Below, one piece after another: positions 13,270 to 24,299 of a DNA stretch of 64,000 bases. The notes under the pieces are model-generated. The model saw only the letters and a list, made by a program, of their open reading frames with translations. It was not told where the DNA came from and did no database searches. The stretch's first letter is position 1, and each line of letters opens with the position of its first letter. Position numbers and translations under genes: made by a program. This DNA is from Nemertoderma westbladi (lineage: Eukaryota; Xenacoelomorpha; Nemertodermatida; Nemertodermatidae), in the NCBI GenBank assembly GCA_032718475.1, contig JAUCBJ010006988.1:146075-210074 (forward strand), given 5' to 3'.

Positions 13270-14847
13270 CGACGGCTGGAGTGGGTGTGTGACTATATTA
13301 TTTTATATTTTTATTATTTTATATTTATGCATGTATTATTATGTAATTTTATTATAATCATTTTCTTTAATTTTATTTAGTAGAATGTTATTTTAGCGAT
13401 TATTTAGTAGATTAGTGCAATATATATTCGCGTTTATTACTTAATTACTTATATATTATATATTTAGTGCGACGGCGAGAAATAATTATTTTTCTCTTTC
13501 CTTACTGTCCGTATTACATTACAAATACGTGACTACAGTAAGATGAAATATCCGTACTTATTAAAGTACAATAAAGCTCCTACTATATTCAAGTATTATT
13601 GGTAAAGTAGAGTATTAGGAATGCAAAATTCAGATCCTCGTGTCTCGGCTAAACCAAGCTTTGGGTAGACCTTGGAAACGACTTGCCTCTTCTCACTGAC
13701 ATTGCTTCGTGCGATATTGCTCTCATACCGTATATTAAATAATACATATAGTAGCGTGATGTCCCTTTAACAGTAGCGTACAACGCAAATAAATCTGTTA
13801 AACCCTTTGACCATCTGTAATTCTAGTCGATTAAGATATCGCGGCACCCACCGATATACTTGAAAGACAAATTTCTAGAATCAGTGGTTAATGTCCCCAG
13901 ACAAGTTCTGGAATAAACTGGTGCCCATCTTAAATATTAATTATTAATATTTATAAACTCTGTCAAATTTCAGATCCTTTAAAATTCTAGTCAATTAAGA
14001 TATCGTAGCACTTACCGATACTCTTAAAAGGACAAATTTCCTAGAATCAAGGATCCCAGTCCCCAGACATGCTCTGGAATAAAATTGTGTCTATTTAATA
14101 TTAAATAATAAAATTTACGGGAATAAATTTAAATTCATATCTTTTAATGAATTTGATAAATTGTCATTTTTATGCAATTTAAAACATTCCCAAAATTCCA
14201 TTAATTAATAGATCATGGGAGCGGAGATTCACTCTATTAAGTGTATTAGTGTGCGAGAATCTCCAATATATAGTCAATAGCCGATAAAATTCATAAATCA
14301 TGTATAAAGGGGATATTGACAATTAAAGAATTACTATTAAATAGCATCCCAGATCTGTATGCATGAGAATTACCCTAATTCTACCGCTAGCTTTCCATAA
14401 TGTCACCATAGCAACAACCATGCTAGAATTAGAAGTGAGTTAAAAGAACAATAGAAAGCTTGACCCATTGAATAGCATAGGGAATAAATAGCACACTGCT
14501 AGTATCCAAGGATACATAATAATAACGTGGCATTCTGGAAGGCACTTGACTAACGGACAAATGGCCCGAATGTGTACAATTTGTGACAGTTATGTGGAAT
14601 TTGTGCGTTTATAGATGAATGTTACTACTAAAGTGTGTTTACAGTAGCGAGTCGCAATTGTGAAAGTAACCCTAACTCTGCAGCAAGAACCTGAAGTAAA
14701 TCAAAGCCTTTGGGACGGACAGTGGAGTGACTTGTGCCGGTTATCGTTGTCGTTGTGTAGCTACTACGTTGGCGAAAGCACAGCGACGACGGTACATCGG
14801 CGCTGAGGATCTTGCACTTTCCGGGGGCAGAGAGGGGTAGGCAGCGA
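13270..14847 (+). other. Conserved 3' noncoding block of BEL copy 1
   Basis: About 1.6 kb after pol without long ORFs, collinear with 43711-45266 of copy 2, so it is part of the element. It contains two related ~113-bp modules (about 13818-13930 and 13982-14095). Each starts ATTCTAGTC(G/A)ATTAAGATATCG and ends with a CCAGA-loop-TCTGG hairpin. Such conserved duplicated structure suggests an RNA element, for example for export or packaging; this is inference. Confidence 0.65.
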
Positions 14848-15143
14848 TTTTTTCTAATTTTTCCCGCCAGAAAACACATTGGCAATTATTTTCGGAAAAT
14901 TGTTATTTTCGTAGGTTTCGAAATATGGGCTACAAGATAGGATATGTTTCAAACCACTAAAACAAACTCAATTTTCTAGTATTGTGGCTACCCCTGATTC
15001 CCGTTTACTGCTTTGGTTATGGCAATGTAACTAGCTCCTTTTCCATAATTGGTTGATTCTAGACAGTTACTTGTGGATGTAATTCCTAACTGCGTAATCC
15101 TTCAAACCGCGTTCGATATGAAATCAGCCAACAATAATACTTA
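14848..15143. other. Short spacer
   Basis: Unique-looking DNA between the broken 3' end of BEL copy 1 and the SINE. No ORF or RNA gene seen. Confidence 0.5.
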
Positions 15144-15375
15144 GGCGGGGTAGCTCAATTGGTTCTCATTGAGCGCTGGGCCTGCAATCTAATGGTTGTA
15201 GGTTCAGCCCCGCCGGGGTCCACTCAGCCTTTCATCAACTGGGGTCGATAAAATCAGTACCATTTAAATTACTGGGAGCAAATCATGGTCGATAGCAGTA
15301 GCGCCCACCCCTACCCTCGGGTAGCAGCTATCGAAAGAGGAGCCTTAGGGTAGCCTCCGGCCGACTGTTTGCTTT
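15144..15375 (+). mobile_element. tRNA-derived SINE
   Basis: The head GGCGGGGTAGCTCAATTGG matches a tRNA 5' end and RNA polymerase III A box. GGTTCAGCCC at 15201 is a B box, and the two are spaced as in a tRNA. The anticodon arm is degenerate and the sequence runs on into a non-tRNA body (GGGTCGATAAAATCAGTACC, then TAGCAGCTATCGAAAGAGG). It is therefore a SINE rather than a tRNA gene. The 3' end is approximate and no target duplication could be fixed. Confidence 0.7.
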
Positions 15376-15714
15376 TAAAGATTTTGGTATCAAAATTAAA
15401 TTTTGTGAAACTTTAATATTGTTATAGTGAGTCAAGAAATAGACGTGCCATTAAAATTTCATATTGTAGTAAAGGAATTTGACAAACATTTAATAAATTT
15501 AATGATTGTAAATAAATCTTAGAACAGAACAGTTAATTAAGCAATAACATAGTAACATCATTATTACTTTCATTGCACATTATCATAAAATAATTATTAC
15601 GTATTGATAGGCCTAATACAGTATACTAATACAATATTAAACTTTCCATGCGCGTCTATAAGAAAAAAATAAAATATATTTAGTTTAAGTACAGTTTCAG
15701 TTCTGTCAGTCAAT

Positions 15715-16025
15715 GTACCACCCCAGTCTGTGTACCACCCCGTCGGTGCACCACCCCAGATGGTCTACCACACAAGTTTTTGTATCACACCGAACACCAG
15801 TGTTTCGGTACACACCGGAATACTAGTACACTAGTAGTTGTACCAACCAGTCACACCATTGGTTGTACAGCATCAAGAAACCGGTAGCTGTGTTCCACAC
15901 CAGTTTCTGTACCAAAGCCGCCATTGTACAACATCAGTAACTGTACGGGAATTGGTACCAGGCGTTGTACCACACCAATAGTTGAACCAAAACCAAACCA
16001 ATATTAGTACCAAATATACCAGTAT
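15715..16025. repeat. Degenerate GTACCAC(C) minisatellite
   Basis: About 15 loosely repeated units of about 18-22 bp, each with GTACCACC or its variants (TGTACCACCCC, GTACACACCGG, TTGTACCAACC, TGTACCACACC). They are diverged, so this is an old array. The preceding 15376-15714 is AT-rich with nothing recognisable. Confidence 0.65.
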
Positions 16026-16104
16026 AAATGTCAAAAGGGCTGCAACTTGTAAATAGTAATTATAGGTGTCGACCTATCCTTATTTCGCCACGGGGTGTGG
16101 GAAT

Positions 16105-16345
16105 TTTCAGGAACATTTTCTCTGACACTTGAACGGAACCGCCTCCGCTTTGCAGAACATTGCTTTTGCCGCGAGGATCAGCTCACGGACCAGACCAGAT
16201 AATCTTGTGTTTTGGCGGCCTCATGGAATGAATAAGCAAAGCGGACGGCTCTCCTGGCCTTGAAGATGCGGATGATCTTGCAAATGTCATAGGAGTTGTG
16301 GCGGCGTAATTTTGTCGACAAGGCGGCATAGCATTCTTAATATAT
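16105..16345 (+). mobile_element. LINE 3'-end fragment (sense)
   Basis: Matches, in opposite orientation, the 3' part of the LINE relic at 30.74-31.0 kb. Shared landmarks are CGCCTCCGCTTTGCAG (NRLRFA-type end of the reverse transcriptase ORF), ATGCGG.TGATCT..CAAATGTCAT, GGCGGCG.AATTTTGTCGACAAG and a tail near ATTCTTAA followed by an (AT)n run. Coding sense is broken and only the 3' end is present, as with a 5'-truncated insertion. Confidence 0.6.
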
Positions 16346-16568
16346 ATATAAATATGCAATATATATAATGCAGCTGCAATGCAGCATGCCGATAGCCGTA
16401 CTAGTCTTAGTAGTAGGCACATTTTACAATATCAGATAGTGTCGTAGTTTTTGTTAATTTCAGTGTTTCATGATTTCCTAAAGTAACACTGAAACCTGTT
16501 CTAATTGTCTTTAGATTAGATTTAGATATTAATATTAAGCAGGCGCAAAACTTGGGATATGAGTAGCT

Positions 16569-19500
16569 TGGTCACAGTCTAGTCACCTACGTTCATTCCA
16601 CCTACGTCACAGCACAGTCCACATACGTCACAGCCCAGTCTGCATAAGTCACAGCCCAGTCCACCTAGGTCACAGTCAAGTCTGCCTACGTCACAGCCCA
16701 TTCCACCTACGTCACAGCCCAGTCCATCTACGTCACAGCCTAGTCCACCTAGGTCACAGCCAAGTCTGCCTACGTCACTGCCCATTCCACCTACGTCTCA
16801 GCCCAGTCCACCTAGGTCACAGCCAAGTCTGCCAACGTCACAGCCCATTCCACCTACGTCACAGCCCATTCCACCTACATCACAGCCCAGTCCGCCTACG
16901 TCACAGCCCAGTCCACCTACGTCACAGCCCAGTCTGCATAAGTCACAGCCCAGTCCACCTAGGTCACAGTCAAGTCTGCCTACGTCACAGCCCATTCCAC
17001 CTACGTCACAGCAGCCCAGTCCATCTACGTCACAGCCTAGTCCACCTAGGTCACAGCCAAGTCTGCCTACGTAACAGCCCATTCCACCTACGTCTCGGCC
17101 CAGTCCACCTAGGTCACAGCCAAGTCTGCCAACGTCACAGCCCATTCCACCTACGTCACAGCCCATTCCACCTACATCACAGCCCAGTCTGCCTAAGTCA
17201 CAGCCCAGTCCACCTAGGTCACAGCCAAGTCTGCCTACGTCACAGCCCATTCCACCTACGTCACAGCCCAGTCCACCTTGGTCACATCCAAGTCTGCCAA
17301 CGTCACAGCCCATTCACCCACGTCACAGCCCATTCCACCTACATCACAGCCCAGTCCGCCTACGTCACAGCCCAGTCCACCTACGTCACAGCCCAGTCTG
17401 CATAGTCCACCTAGGTCACAGTCAAGTCTGCCTACGTCACAACCCATTCCACCTACGTCACAGCCCAGTCCATCTACGTCACAGCCTAGTCCACCTAGGT
17501 CACAGCCAAGTCTGCCTACGTCACAGTCCATTCCACCTACGTCACAGCCCAGTCCACCTACGTCACAGCCCAGTCCACCTAGGTCACAGCCCATTCCACC
17601 TACGTCACAGCCCAGTCTACCTACGTCACAGCCCATTCCATCTACGTCACAGCCCAGTCTACCTAGGTCACAGCCAAGTCTGCCTACGTCACAGCCCATT
17701 CCACCTACGTCACAGCCCAGTCGACCTACGTCACAGCCCATTCCACCTACGTCACAGCCCAGTCTACCTAGGTCACAGCCAAGTCTGCCTACGTCACAGC
17801 CCATTCCACCTACGTCACAGCCCAGTCGACCTACGTCACAGCCCAGTCTGCCTAAGTCACAGCCCAGTCCACCTAGGTCACAGCCCATTCCACCTACATC
17901 ACAGCCCAGTCTGCCTAAGTCACAGCCCAGTCCACCTAGGTCACAGCCAAGTCTGCCTACGTCACAGCCCATTCCACCTACATCACAGCCCATTCCACCT
18001 ACGTCACAACCCAGTCCACCTACGTCACAGCCCAGTCCACCTAGGTCACAGCCCATTCCACCTACGTCACAGCCCAGTCTGCCTACGTCACAGCCCAGTC
18101 TGCCTAAGTCACAGCCCAGTCCACCTAGGTCACAGCCAAGTCTGCCTACGTCACAGCCCATTCCACCTACGTCACAGCCCAGTCTACCTAGGTCACAGCC
18201 AAGTCTGCCTACGTCACAGCCCAGTCCACCTACGTCACAGCCCAGTCCACCTAGGTCACATCCAAGTCTGCCAACGCCACAGCCCAGTCCACCTACGTCA
18301 CAGCACATTCCACGTACGTCACAGCCCAGTCCACCTAGGTCACAGCCAAGTCTGCCAACGTCACAGCCAAGTCTGCCAACGTCACAGCCCATTCCACCTA
18401 CGTCACAGCCCAGTCTGCCTACGTCACAGCCCAATCCACCTAGGTCACAGCCAAATCTGCCTATGTCACAGCCCATTCCACCTACGTCACAGCCCATTCC
18501 ACCTACGTCACAGCCCAGTCCACCTACGTCACAGCCCAGTCCACCTAGGTCACAGCCCATTCCACCTACGTCACAGCCCAGTCTGCCTACGTCACAGCCC
18601 AGTCTGCCTAAGTCACAGCCCAGTCCACCTAGGTCACAGCCAAGTCTGCCTACGTCACAGCCCATTCCACCTACGTCACAGCCCAGTCTACCTAGGTCAC
18701 AGCCAAGTCTGCCTACGTCACAGCCCATTCCACCTACGTCACAGCCCAGTCCACCTAGGTCACATCCAAGTCTGCCAACGCCACAGCCCAGTCCACCTAC
18801 GTCACAGCACATTCCACGTACGTCACAGCCCAGTCCACCTAGGTCACAGCCAAGTCTGCCAACGTCACAGCCCATTCCACCTACGTCACAGCCCAGTCTG
18901 CCTACGTCACAGCCCAATCCACCTAGGTCACAGCCAAATCTGCCTATGTCACAGCCCATTCCACCTACGTCACAGCCCATTCCACCTACGTCACAGCCCA
19001 GTCCACCTACGTCACAGCCCAGTCCACCTAGGTCACAGCCCATTCCACCTACGTCACAGCCCGTCTGCGTACGTCACAGCCCAGTCTGCCTAAGTCACAG
19101 CCCTGTCAACCTAGGTCACAGCCAAGTCTGCCTACGTCACAGCCCAATCCACCTACGTCACAGCCCAGTCTACCTAGGTCACAGCCAAGTCTGCCTACGT
19201 CACAGCCCATTCCACCTAGGTCACAGCCCAGTCGACCTACGTCACAGCCCAGTCTGCCTAAGTCACAGCCCAGTCCACCTAGGTCACAGCCAAGTCTGCC
19301 TACGTCACAGCCAATTCCACCTACGTCACAGTCCAGTCCACCTAGGTCACAGCCAAGTCTGCCTATGTCACAGCCCATTCCACCTACGTCACAGCCCAGT
19401 CTACCTACGTCACAGCCCATTCCACCTACGTCACAGCCCAGTCTACCTACGTCACAGCCCATTCCACCTACGTCACAACCCAGTCTGCCTACGTCACAGC

Positions 19501-21686
19501 CCAGTCTACCTACGTCACAGCCCATTCCATCTACGTCACAGCCCAGTCCACCTACATCACAGCCCATTCCATCTACGTCATAGCCCAGTCTACCTACGTC
19601 ACAGCCCAGTCCGCCTACGTCACAGGAGCCCAGGCTTCCTACGTCACAGCCCAGTCTACCTACGTCACAGCCAGTCCGCCAACGCCACAGCCCAGTCCAC
19701 CTACGTCACAGCACATTCCACGTACGTCACAGCCCAGTCCACCTAGGTCACAGCCAAGTCTGCCAACGTCACAGCCCATTCCACCTACGTCACAGCCCAG
19801 TCTGCCTACGTCACAGCCCAGTCCACCTAGGTCACAGCCAAGTCTGCCTATGTCACAGCCCATTCCACCTACGTCACAGCCCATTCCACCTACGTCACAG
19901 CCCAGTCCACCTACGTCACAGCCCAGTCCACCTAGGTCACAGCCCATTCCACCTACGTCACAGCCCAGTCTGCCTACGTCACAGCCCAGTCTGCCTACGT
20001 CACAGCCCAGTCTGCCTAAGTCACAGCCCTGTCCACCTAGGTCACAGCCAAGTCTGCCTACGTCACAGCCCATTCCACCTACGTCACAGCCCTGTCTACC
20101 TAGGTCACAGCCAAGTCTGCCTACGTCACAGCCCATTCCACCTACGTCACAGCCCAGTCGACCTACGTCACAGCCCAGTCTGCCTAAGTCACAGCCCAGT
20201 CCACCTAGGTCACAGCCAATTCTGCCTACGTCAAAGCCCATTCCACCTACGTCACAGTCCAGTCCACCTAGGTCACAGCCAAGTCTGCCTATGTCAGAGC
20301 CCATTCCACCTACGTCACAGCCCAGTCTACCTACGTCACAGCCCATTCAACCTACGTCACAGCCCAGTCTGCTACGTCACATCCCAGCCCAGTCCACCTA
20401 CGTCAAAGCCCATTCCACCTACGGCACAGCCCATTCCACCTACGTCACAGCCCAGTCTACCTACGTCACAGCCCATTCCACCTACGTCACAACCCAGTCT
20501 GCCTACGTCACAGCCCAGTCTACCTACGTCACAGCCCATTCCATCTACGTCATAGCCCAGTCTACCTACGTCACAGCCCAGTCCACCTACGTCACAGCCC
20601 AGTCTACCTACGTCACAGCCCAGTCCGCCAACGTCACAGCACATTCCACGTACGTCACAGCCCAGTCCACCTACGTCACAGCATATTCCACCTACGTCAC
20701 AGCCCAGTCCACCTAGGTCACAGCCCAGTGTACCTACGTCACTGCCCAGGCCGCCTACGTCACAGGAGCCCAGTCTACCTACGTCACAGTCCAGTCCACC
20801 TATGTCACAGCACATTCCACCTACGTCACAACCCAGTCCGTCTACGTCACAGCCCAGTCCACCTACGTCACAGCCCATTCCACCTACCTCACAGCCCAGT
20901 CCGCCTACGTCACAGTCCATTACATCTACGTCACAGCCCAGTCCACCTACGTCACAGCCCATTCCATCTACGTCATAGCCCAGTCCACCTACGTCACAGC
21001 CCATTCCATCTACGTCATAGCCCAGTCTACCTACGTTACAGCCCAGTCCGCCTACGTCACAGGAGCCCAGTCTTCCTACGTCACAGCCCAGTCCACCTAC
21101 GTCACAGCCCAGTCTACCTACGTCACGGCCCAGTCTGCCTACGTCACAGCCCAGTCCGCCTACGTCACAGCCCAGTCCGCCTACGTCACAGCCCAGTCCG
21201 CCTACGTCACAGCCCAGTCCACCTACGTCACAGCACATTCCACCTACGTCACAGCCCAGTCTACCTACGTCACAGCCCATTCCATCTACGTCACAGCTCT
21301 GTCTACCTACGTCACAGCCCAGTCTGTCTACGTCACAGCCCAGTCCGCCTACGTCACAGCCCAGTCCGCCTACGTCACAGCCCAGTCCACCTACATCACA
21401 GCACATTCCACCTACGTCACAGCCCAGATTACCTACGTCACAGCCCAGTCCACCTACGTCACAGCACATTCCACCTACGTCACAGCCCAGTCCACCTAGG
21501 TCATAGCCCAGTCTACCTACGTCACAGCCCAGTCCGCGTACGTCACAGGAGCCCAGTCTACCTACGTCACAGCCCAGTCCGCCTACGTCACAGCCCAGTC
21601 CACCTACGTCACATCACATTCCACCTACGTTACAGCCCAGTCTACCTACGTTACAGACCACTCTACCTACGTTACAGACCTCTGTA
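16569..21686. repeat. 21-bp satellite array (CACCTACGTCACAGCCCAG core)
   Basis: About 240 tandem units of 21 bp over 5.1 kb. Units differ mainly at the CAGTCC/CATTCC/CAGTCT step and at CTACGTCA/CTAGGTCA/CTAAGTCA. Because 21 is a multiple of 3, long open frames persist on both strands (Pro-Thr-Ser-Gln repeats on plus, Gly-Cys-Asp-Val-Gly repeats on minus). These are by-products: they start and stop at random unit defects. Higher-order structure is present: a variant group at 18261 recurs at 18765, 504 bp or 24 units later. Occasional defects (for example CAGGAGCCC) shift phase. The array borders and partly supplies the 3' end of the cyclin C gene. Confidence 0.95.
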
Positions 21687-23171
21687 CCATCCCCATAGCA
21701 ACGACCTGCTGCATAGGATTAATGCCCTGGTGAAGATCGGGATGTCCTACACTCCGCACATCCTGGTGTTGGTCCCTAGGGGGCGCCACACAAGGCTTAG
21801 GTATCTTCTGCAGTATGGCAGGAAGCTCTTTGCGCTCGTCCATGGGTTTCCAGATATCGTATAGAGCGAGCAATTGTTTGGTAATTGCAGCTATTTTATC
21901 CATATCGACACTGAGTTCAACGAACCAGGACTTAAAATAAAAATAAAACATTTATAAATTGTACCAAATAAAAAGTGGGTGAGACAAAAATATAATCAGA
22001 AATTCTGATTCAAGTTGAGTGTAATTTTTATATAAATATAAATTATTTGATAAAATCTATGGTGTAATAAATTTTAATAATGTAGTATAAAGTTATGTAC
22101 AGGTATCTCTCTTTTACTTATTGCTTTAATTTTGTATTTCTAATTTAAACACCTGTATTCAGTATATATTATATTATTATTTTTTGGGATAAATATAGAA
22201 ATATTAATCGTATATAAAACAATATTATATAAATTCTTTGTAAATATAAACATCTTCGCCCAGTGGAAACAAAATAAATTTCGAAAACGCAAAGTATATC
22301 CAGGTATTTCTCAACGAAGATAAGAAGTTTTCACAGTTTGGGATCATCAATGATTATTAAGATTGGAAGAAAAATTTCTGGGCGTTTCATTTTTATAAAT
22401 ATAGTACTACATAATATTGGTATATTTATAAATAAATAATTTATCTTCCAAATTACGGTAAGTAAAGTAAGTGTAGGATTTACTGTTATATACCTTTAAA
22501 TCGAACCCGGTGATGGTTGCAGAAAAATTTAGCGCAGCTAAAGCGATAAGAAACGGCGGATAAAGAAGAATGGCATCACACTTTAAGGAGTCGTTCACAA
22601 TCCTCCATGCTATCTGCATCAGTTCCGCCGGCGGTTTCGGTGAATTAGGTTGCAAATCCTGAGAAGTTTGGTTCAAATCCGATATGTAATGAAGAAGCGA
22701 CCGGTACGGCAGGTAGACTATTAAACAGCAGTCCATCACTTCAAGCAAATAGAATTCGCACTCTAGTATATGGTTAATTCGGTAAGGGAATTCGTGACCG
22801 AATATGTGTAGATATTTAGATTTTATTACGGCATTGCACGACCCTATAAGCCGAGTGTTACTAATAACTCCAAATTCTTCGACTTTAGATGCTAAAAATA
22901 AACAAGTTGGGCTGACTAATAAAGGGTCTACGTTCTTAAACAAGTTCCGTGCATAGAAACGTTTGAAGTACACTGTGCTCGTAGCTATAACCTGTTGTCG
23001 CATCTTGGAATGTTCCCCCAAGGCCTGGATAAAGTTCGCGAAGAAAATGTGGAGTTTCTGGTATTCGTCGTCGGTTACGTATTGCAGGTCGGTTTGGCGT
23101 TCTCGTAGTAAATCGTCGGAGTCCAACAGCCATTGTTCGTAATGAGAACTCTTCCAAAAGTTCCCAGCCAT
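21667..23171 (-). CDS. CCNC: Cyclin C (two coding exons)
   Basis: Cyclin C is the partner of CDK8/CDK19 in the kinase module of Mediator. Exon 1 is 23171-22494 (226 codons), starting MAGNFWKSSHYEQWLLDSDD, a close match to the animal CCNC N-terminus. The cyclin box includes LASKVEEFGVISNTRLI at residues 93-109 and FPYRINHILECEFYLLE. Exon 2 is 21930-21667 (87 codons plus stop), starting SWFVELSVDMDKI. The intron of 563 bp has GT (after AAAG on the minus strand) and AG (TATTTTAAG), phase 0. The predicted protein is 313 aa, against 283 in human. Extra length comes from a loop after residue 165 (TSQDLQPNSPKPP) and a divergent tail. The last codons and the TAG stop are in the terminal unit of the 21-bp satellite. 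Both cyclin folds are covered, so the gene looks intact. Divergent 7SL lies about 550 bp upstream. Confidence 0.93.
21931..22493 (-). other. Cyclin C intron
   Basis: 563 bp, AT-rich, with canonical GT...AG borders on the minus strand. No other feature seen. Confidence 0.8.
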
Positions 23172-23724
23172 TACTGCATTAGCCTACAGCATTAGATCCA
23201 CAGCATTAGGCTACATAAGAGATAACCTGATAACACGAACACGAACACCTAACTGCACACGAACACCTAATGTGCAATACTGTAATATCAGAATAACCAC
23301 TGAACCAGATAAACTGACTGAACTGAGATCAGGAGATAACAGTGCAGTCTGACTGACACTGAATGAAGCCTATTGCTGTATGGTCTGATTGTTCAGCAGT
23401 TTGTTGATAGTAATACAGTAATAAATTACTATCTTTGTTATCTACTTCTGTACTTCAGTCGTCAGTACGGTACTTACCGCAGTACCGGCAACCGGTGGTA
23501 GGCATAGGCCTAATACTGTACTATTGTATTAGTACTAGCCAGACGTAGGCAGGCAGTCGGTTGATGAGGTGAGTACTCTATTACAGAAAGCTGGAAAGCG
23601 TTTGTCTTTTAATGCAGTGACCGTCTGACTGTTATTATTTGTCAGCTGTTGAGCTGAAGGCAGTATCCAATGACACAGCAGCAGAAATAATAGTACTGTA
23701 CTGGCTATTTAATCTATCCCTAAT
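23172..23724. promoter_or_regulatory. Shared upstream region of cyclin C and 7SL RNA
   Basis: About 550 bp between the divergent cyclin C start (minus) and the 7SL start (plus). On the 7SL side a TATTTAAT motif (about 23707) lies about 18-25 bp upstream, a position suited to a pol III TATA-like box, and CCAATGACAC lies near 23666. These are weak motif matches. Nothing specific to cyclin C was recognised. Confidence 0.4.
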
Positions 23725-24020
23725 GGCTGGGCGCAGTGGCGAGCGCCTGTAATCCGAGCGACTTGGAGGCCGGGATTGGAGAACCGCTTGAGTTTGGGGC
23801 CCCTATCGGGTTCTGTGCTATGTCGATCGAGCGTCCGTGCTAAGCTCGGCGTCAATATGGTTGGCCTGCCGGAGGGCGGGCAGACCAGGTTGTCTAAGGA
23901 GGAGTGAACCGGCCCAGGGCGGTGACGCAGCAGGCAAAAGCCCCCACGTTGTGCAGTAGCGGGATAGCGCTTGTGAATAGGCAGGTTCGGTAGCCCAGGT
24001 AATAGAGTGGGACGCAATCC
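23725..24020 (+). ncRNA. SRP RNA: 7SL RNA (signal recognition particle RNA)
   Basis: The RNA scaffold of the signal recognition particle, which targets secretory proteins to the ER. The 5' Alu domain reads GGCTGGGCGCAGTGGCGAGC and CCTGTAATCC, as in animal 7SL. The S domain has GCTATGTCGATCGAGCGTCC, GCTAAGCTCGGCGTCAATAT and a GGAG loop for SRP19 in helix 6. It also has AAGGAGGAGTGAACCGGCCC and a GTGA loop in helix 8, and the 3' strand returns with GCGGGATAGCGCTTGTGAAT. The length is about 296 nt, near the usual 300. It ends at a run of ten T (24021-24030), a pol III terminator. Full length, conserved loops and a terminator favour a working gene over a 7SL-derived pseudogene. Confidence 0.92.
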
Positions 24021-24030
24021 TTTTTTTTTT
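24021..24030 (+). terminator. Pol III T-run terminator of 7SL
   Basis: Ten consecutive T directly after the conserved 7SL 3' end. Confidence 0.8.
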
Positions 24031-24217
24031 ATTTAAATCCTTTGCTTTTTGTTAACAAGCCGAACTTTGTGAATAAATAACTAATTTCTGCTATTTATTT
24101 TCTCGGGCTTTGTGAAAACTCAAACCCTTTAATAGCGATCTGATACTGTATTAGCTACATTATTTATTTTAGTTACTAAGAGATTTATATTTTATAGTAA
24201 CCAATCAACATTTAGTG

Positions 24218-24243
24218 CTGCACGAGTGACGTCACTCGTGCAG
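24218..24243. promoter_or_regulatory. 26-bp perfect palindrome with CRE core
   Basis: A perfect 26-bp palindrome centred at 24230/24231, with the full cAMP-response element TGACGTCA inside GAGTGACGTCACTC. It could bind ATF/CREB dimers. It sits about 190 bp past the 7SL terminator with no gene start nearby, so a role is unproven. It may also be the tip of a mobile-element hairpin. Confidence 0.5.
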
Positions 24244-24299
24244 TTTTCTGAAACGGCCTGATTTTTCGATGTTGCTAATTTTGCGTTTTAAAATCGCTA

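Larger units (their letters stand above)
2045..14847 (+). mobile_element. BEL/Pao LTR retrotransposon copy 1 (3' truncated, no 3' LTR)
   Basis: The layout is 5' LTR, long leader, gag, pol and 3' noncoding block, collinear with copy 2. Family assignment rests on protein features: a BEL-type gag region, CCHC knuckle, reverse transcriptase with YMDD, RNase H, and an integrase with an HHCC zinc finger, a DDE core and the BEL-type C-terminal domain. Homology to copy 2 stops at about 14847 (after GCAGCGA), just where copy 2 continues into its third coding block and 3' LTR. Copy 1 therefore lacks both, through truncation, deletion or recombination. It carries an internal deletion over the protease, several frameshifts and two in-frame TGA stops, so it is not autonomous. 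Confidence 0.9.

Noticed and set aside
15144-15216. tRNA gene
   Set aside because: A and B boxes are present but the stems do not pair and the sequence continues into a SINE body without a T-run terminator.
17256-21864. Long ORFs of Pro-Thr-Ser-Gln (plus) and Gly-Cys-Asp-Val-Gly (minus) repeats, up to 822 aa
   Set aside because: They are frame-neutral readings of a 21-bp satellite; both strands are open at once, starts and stops fall at random unit defects, and there is no non-repeat domain.
23709-24017. 102-aa minus-strand ORF
   Set aside because: It is the antisense of the 7SL RNA gene.
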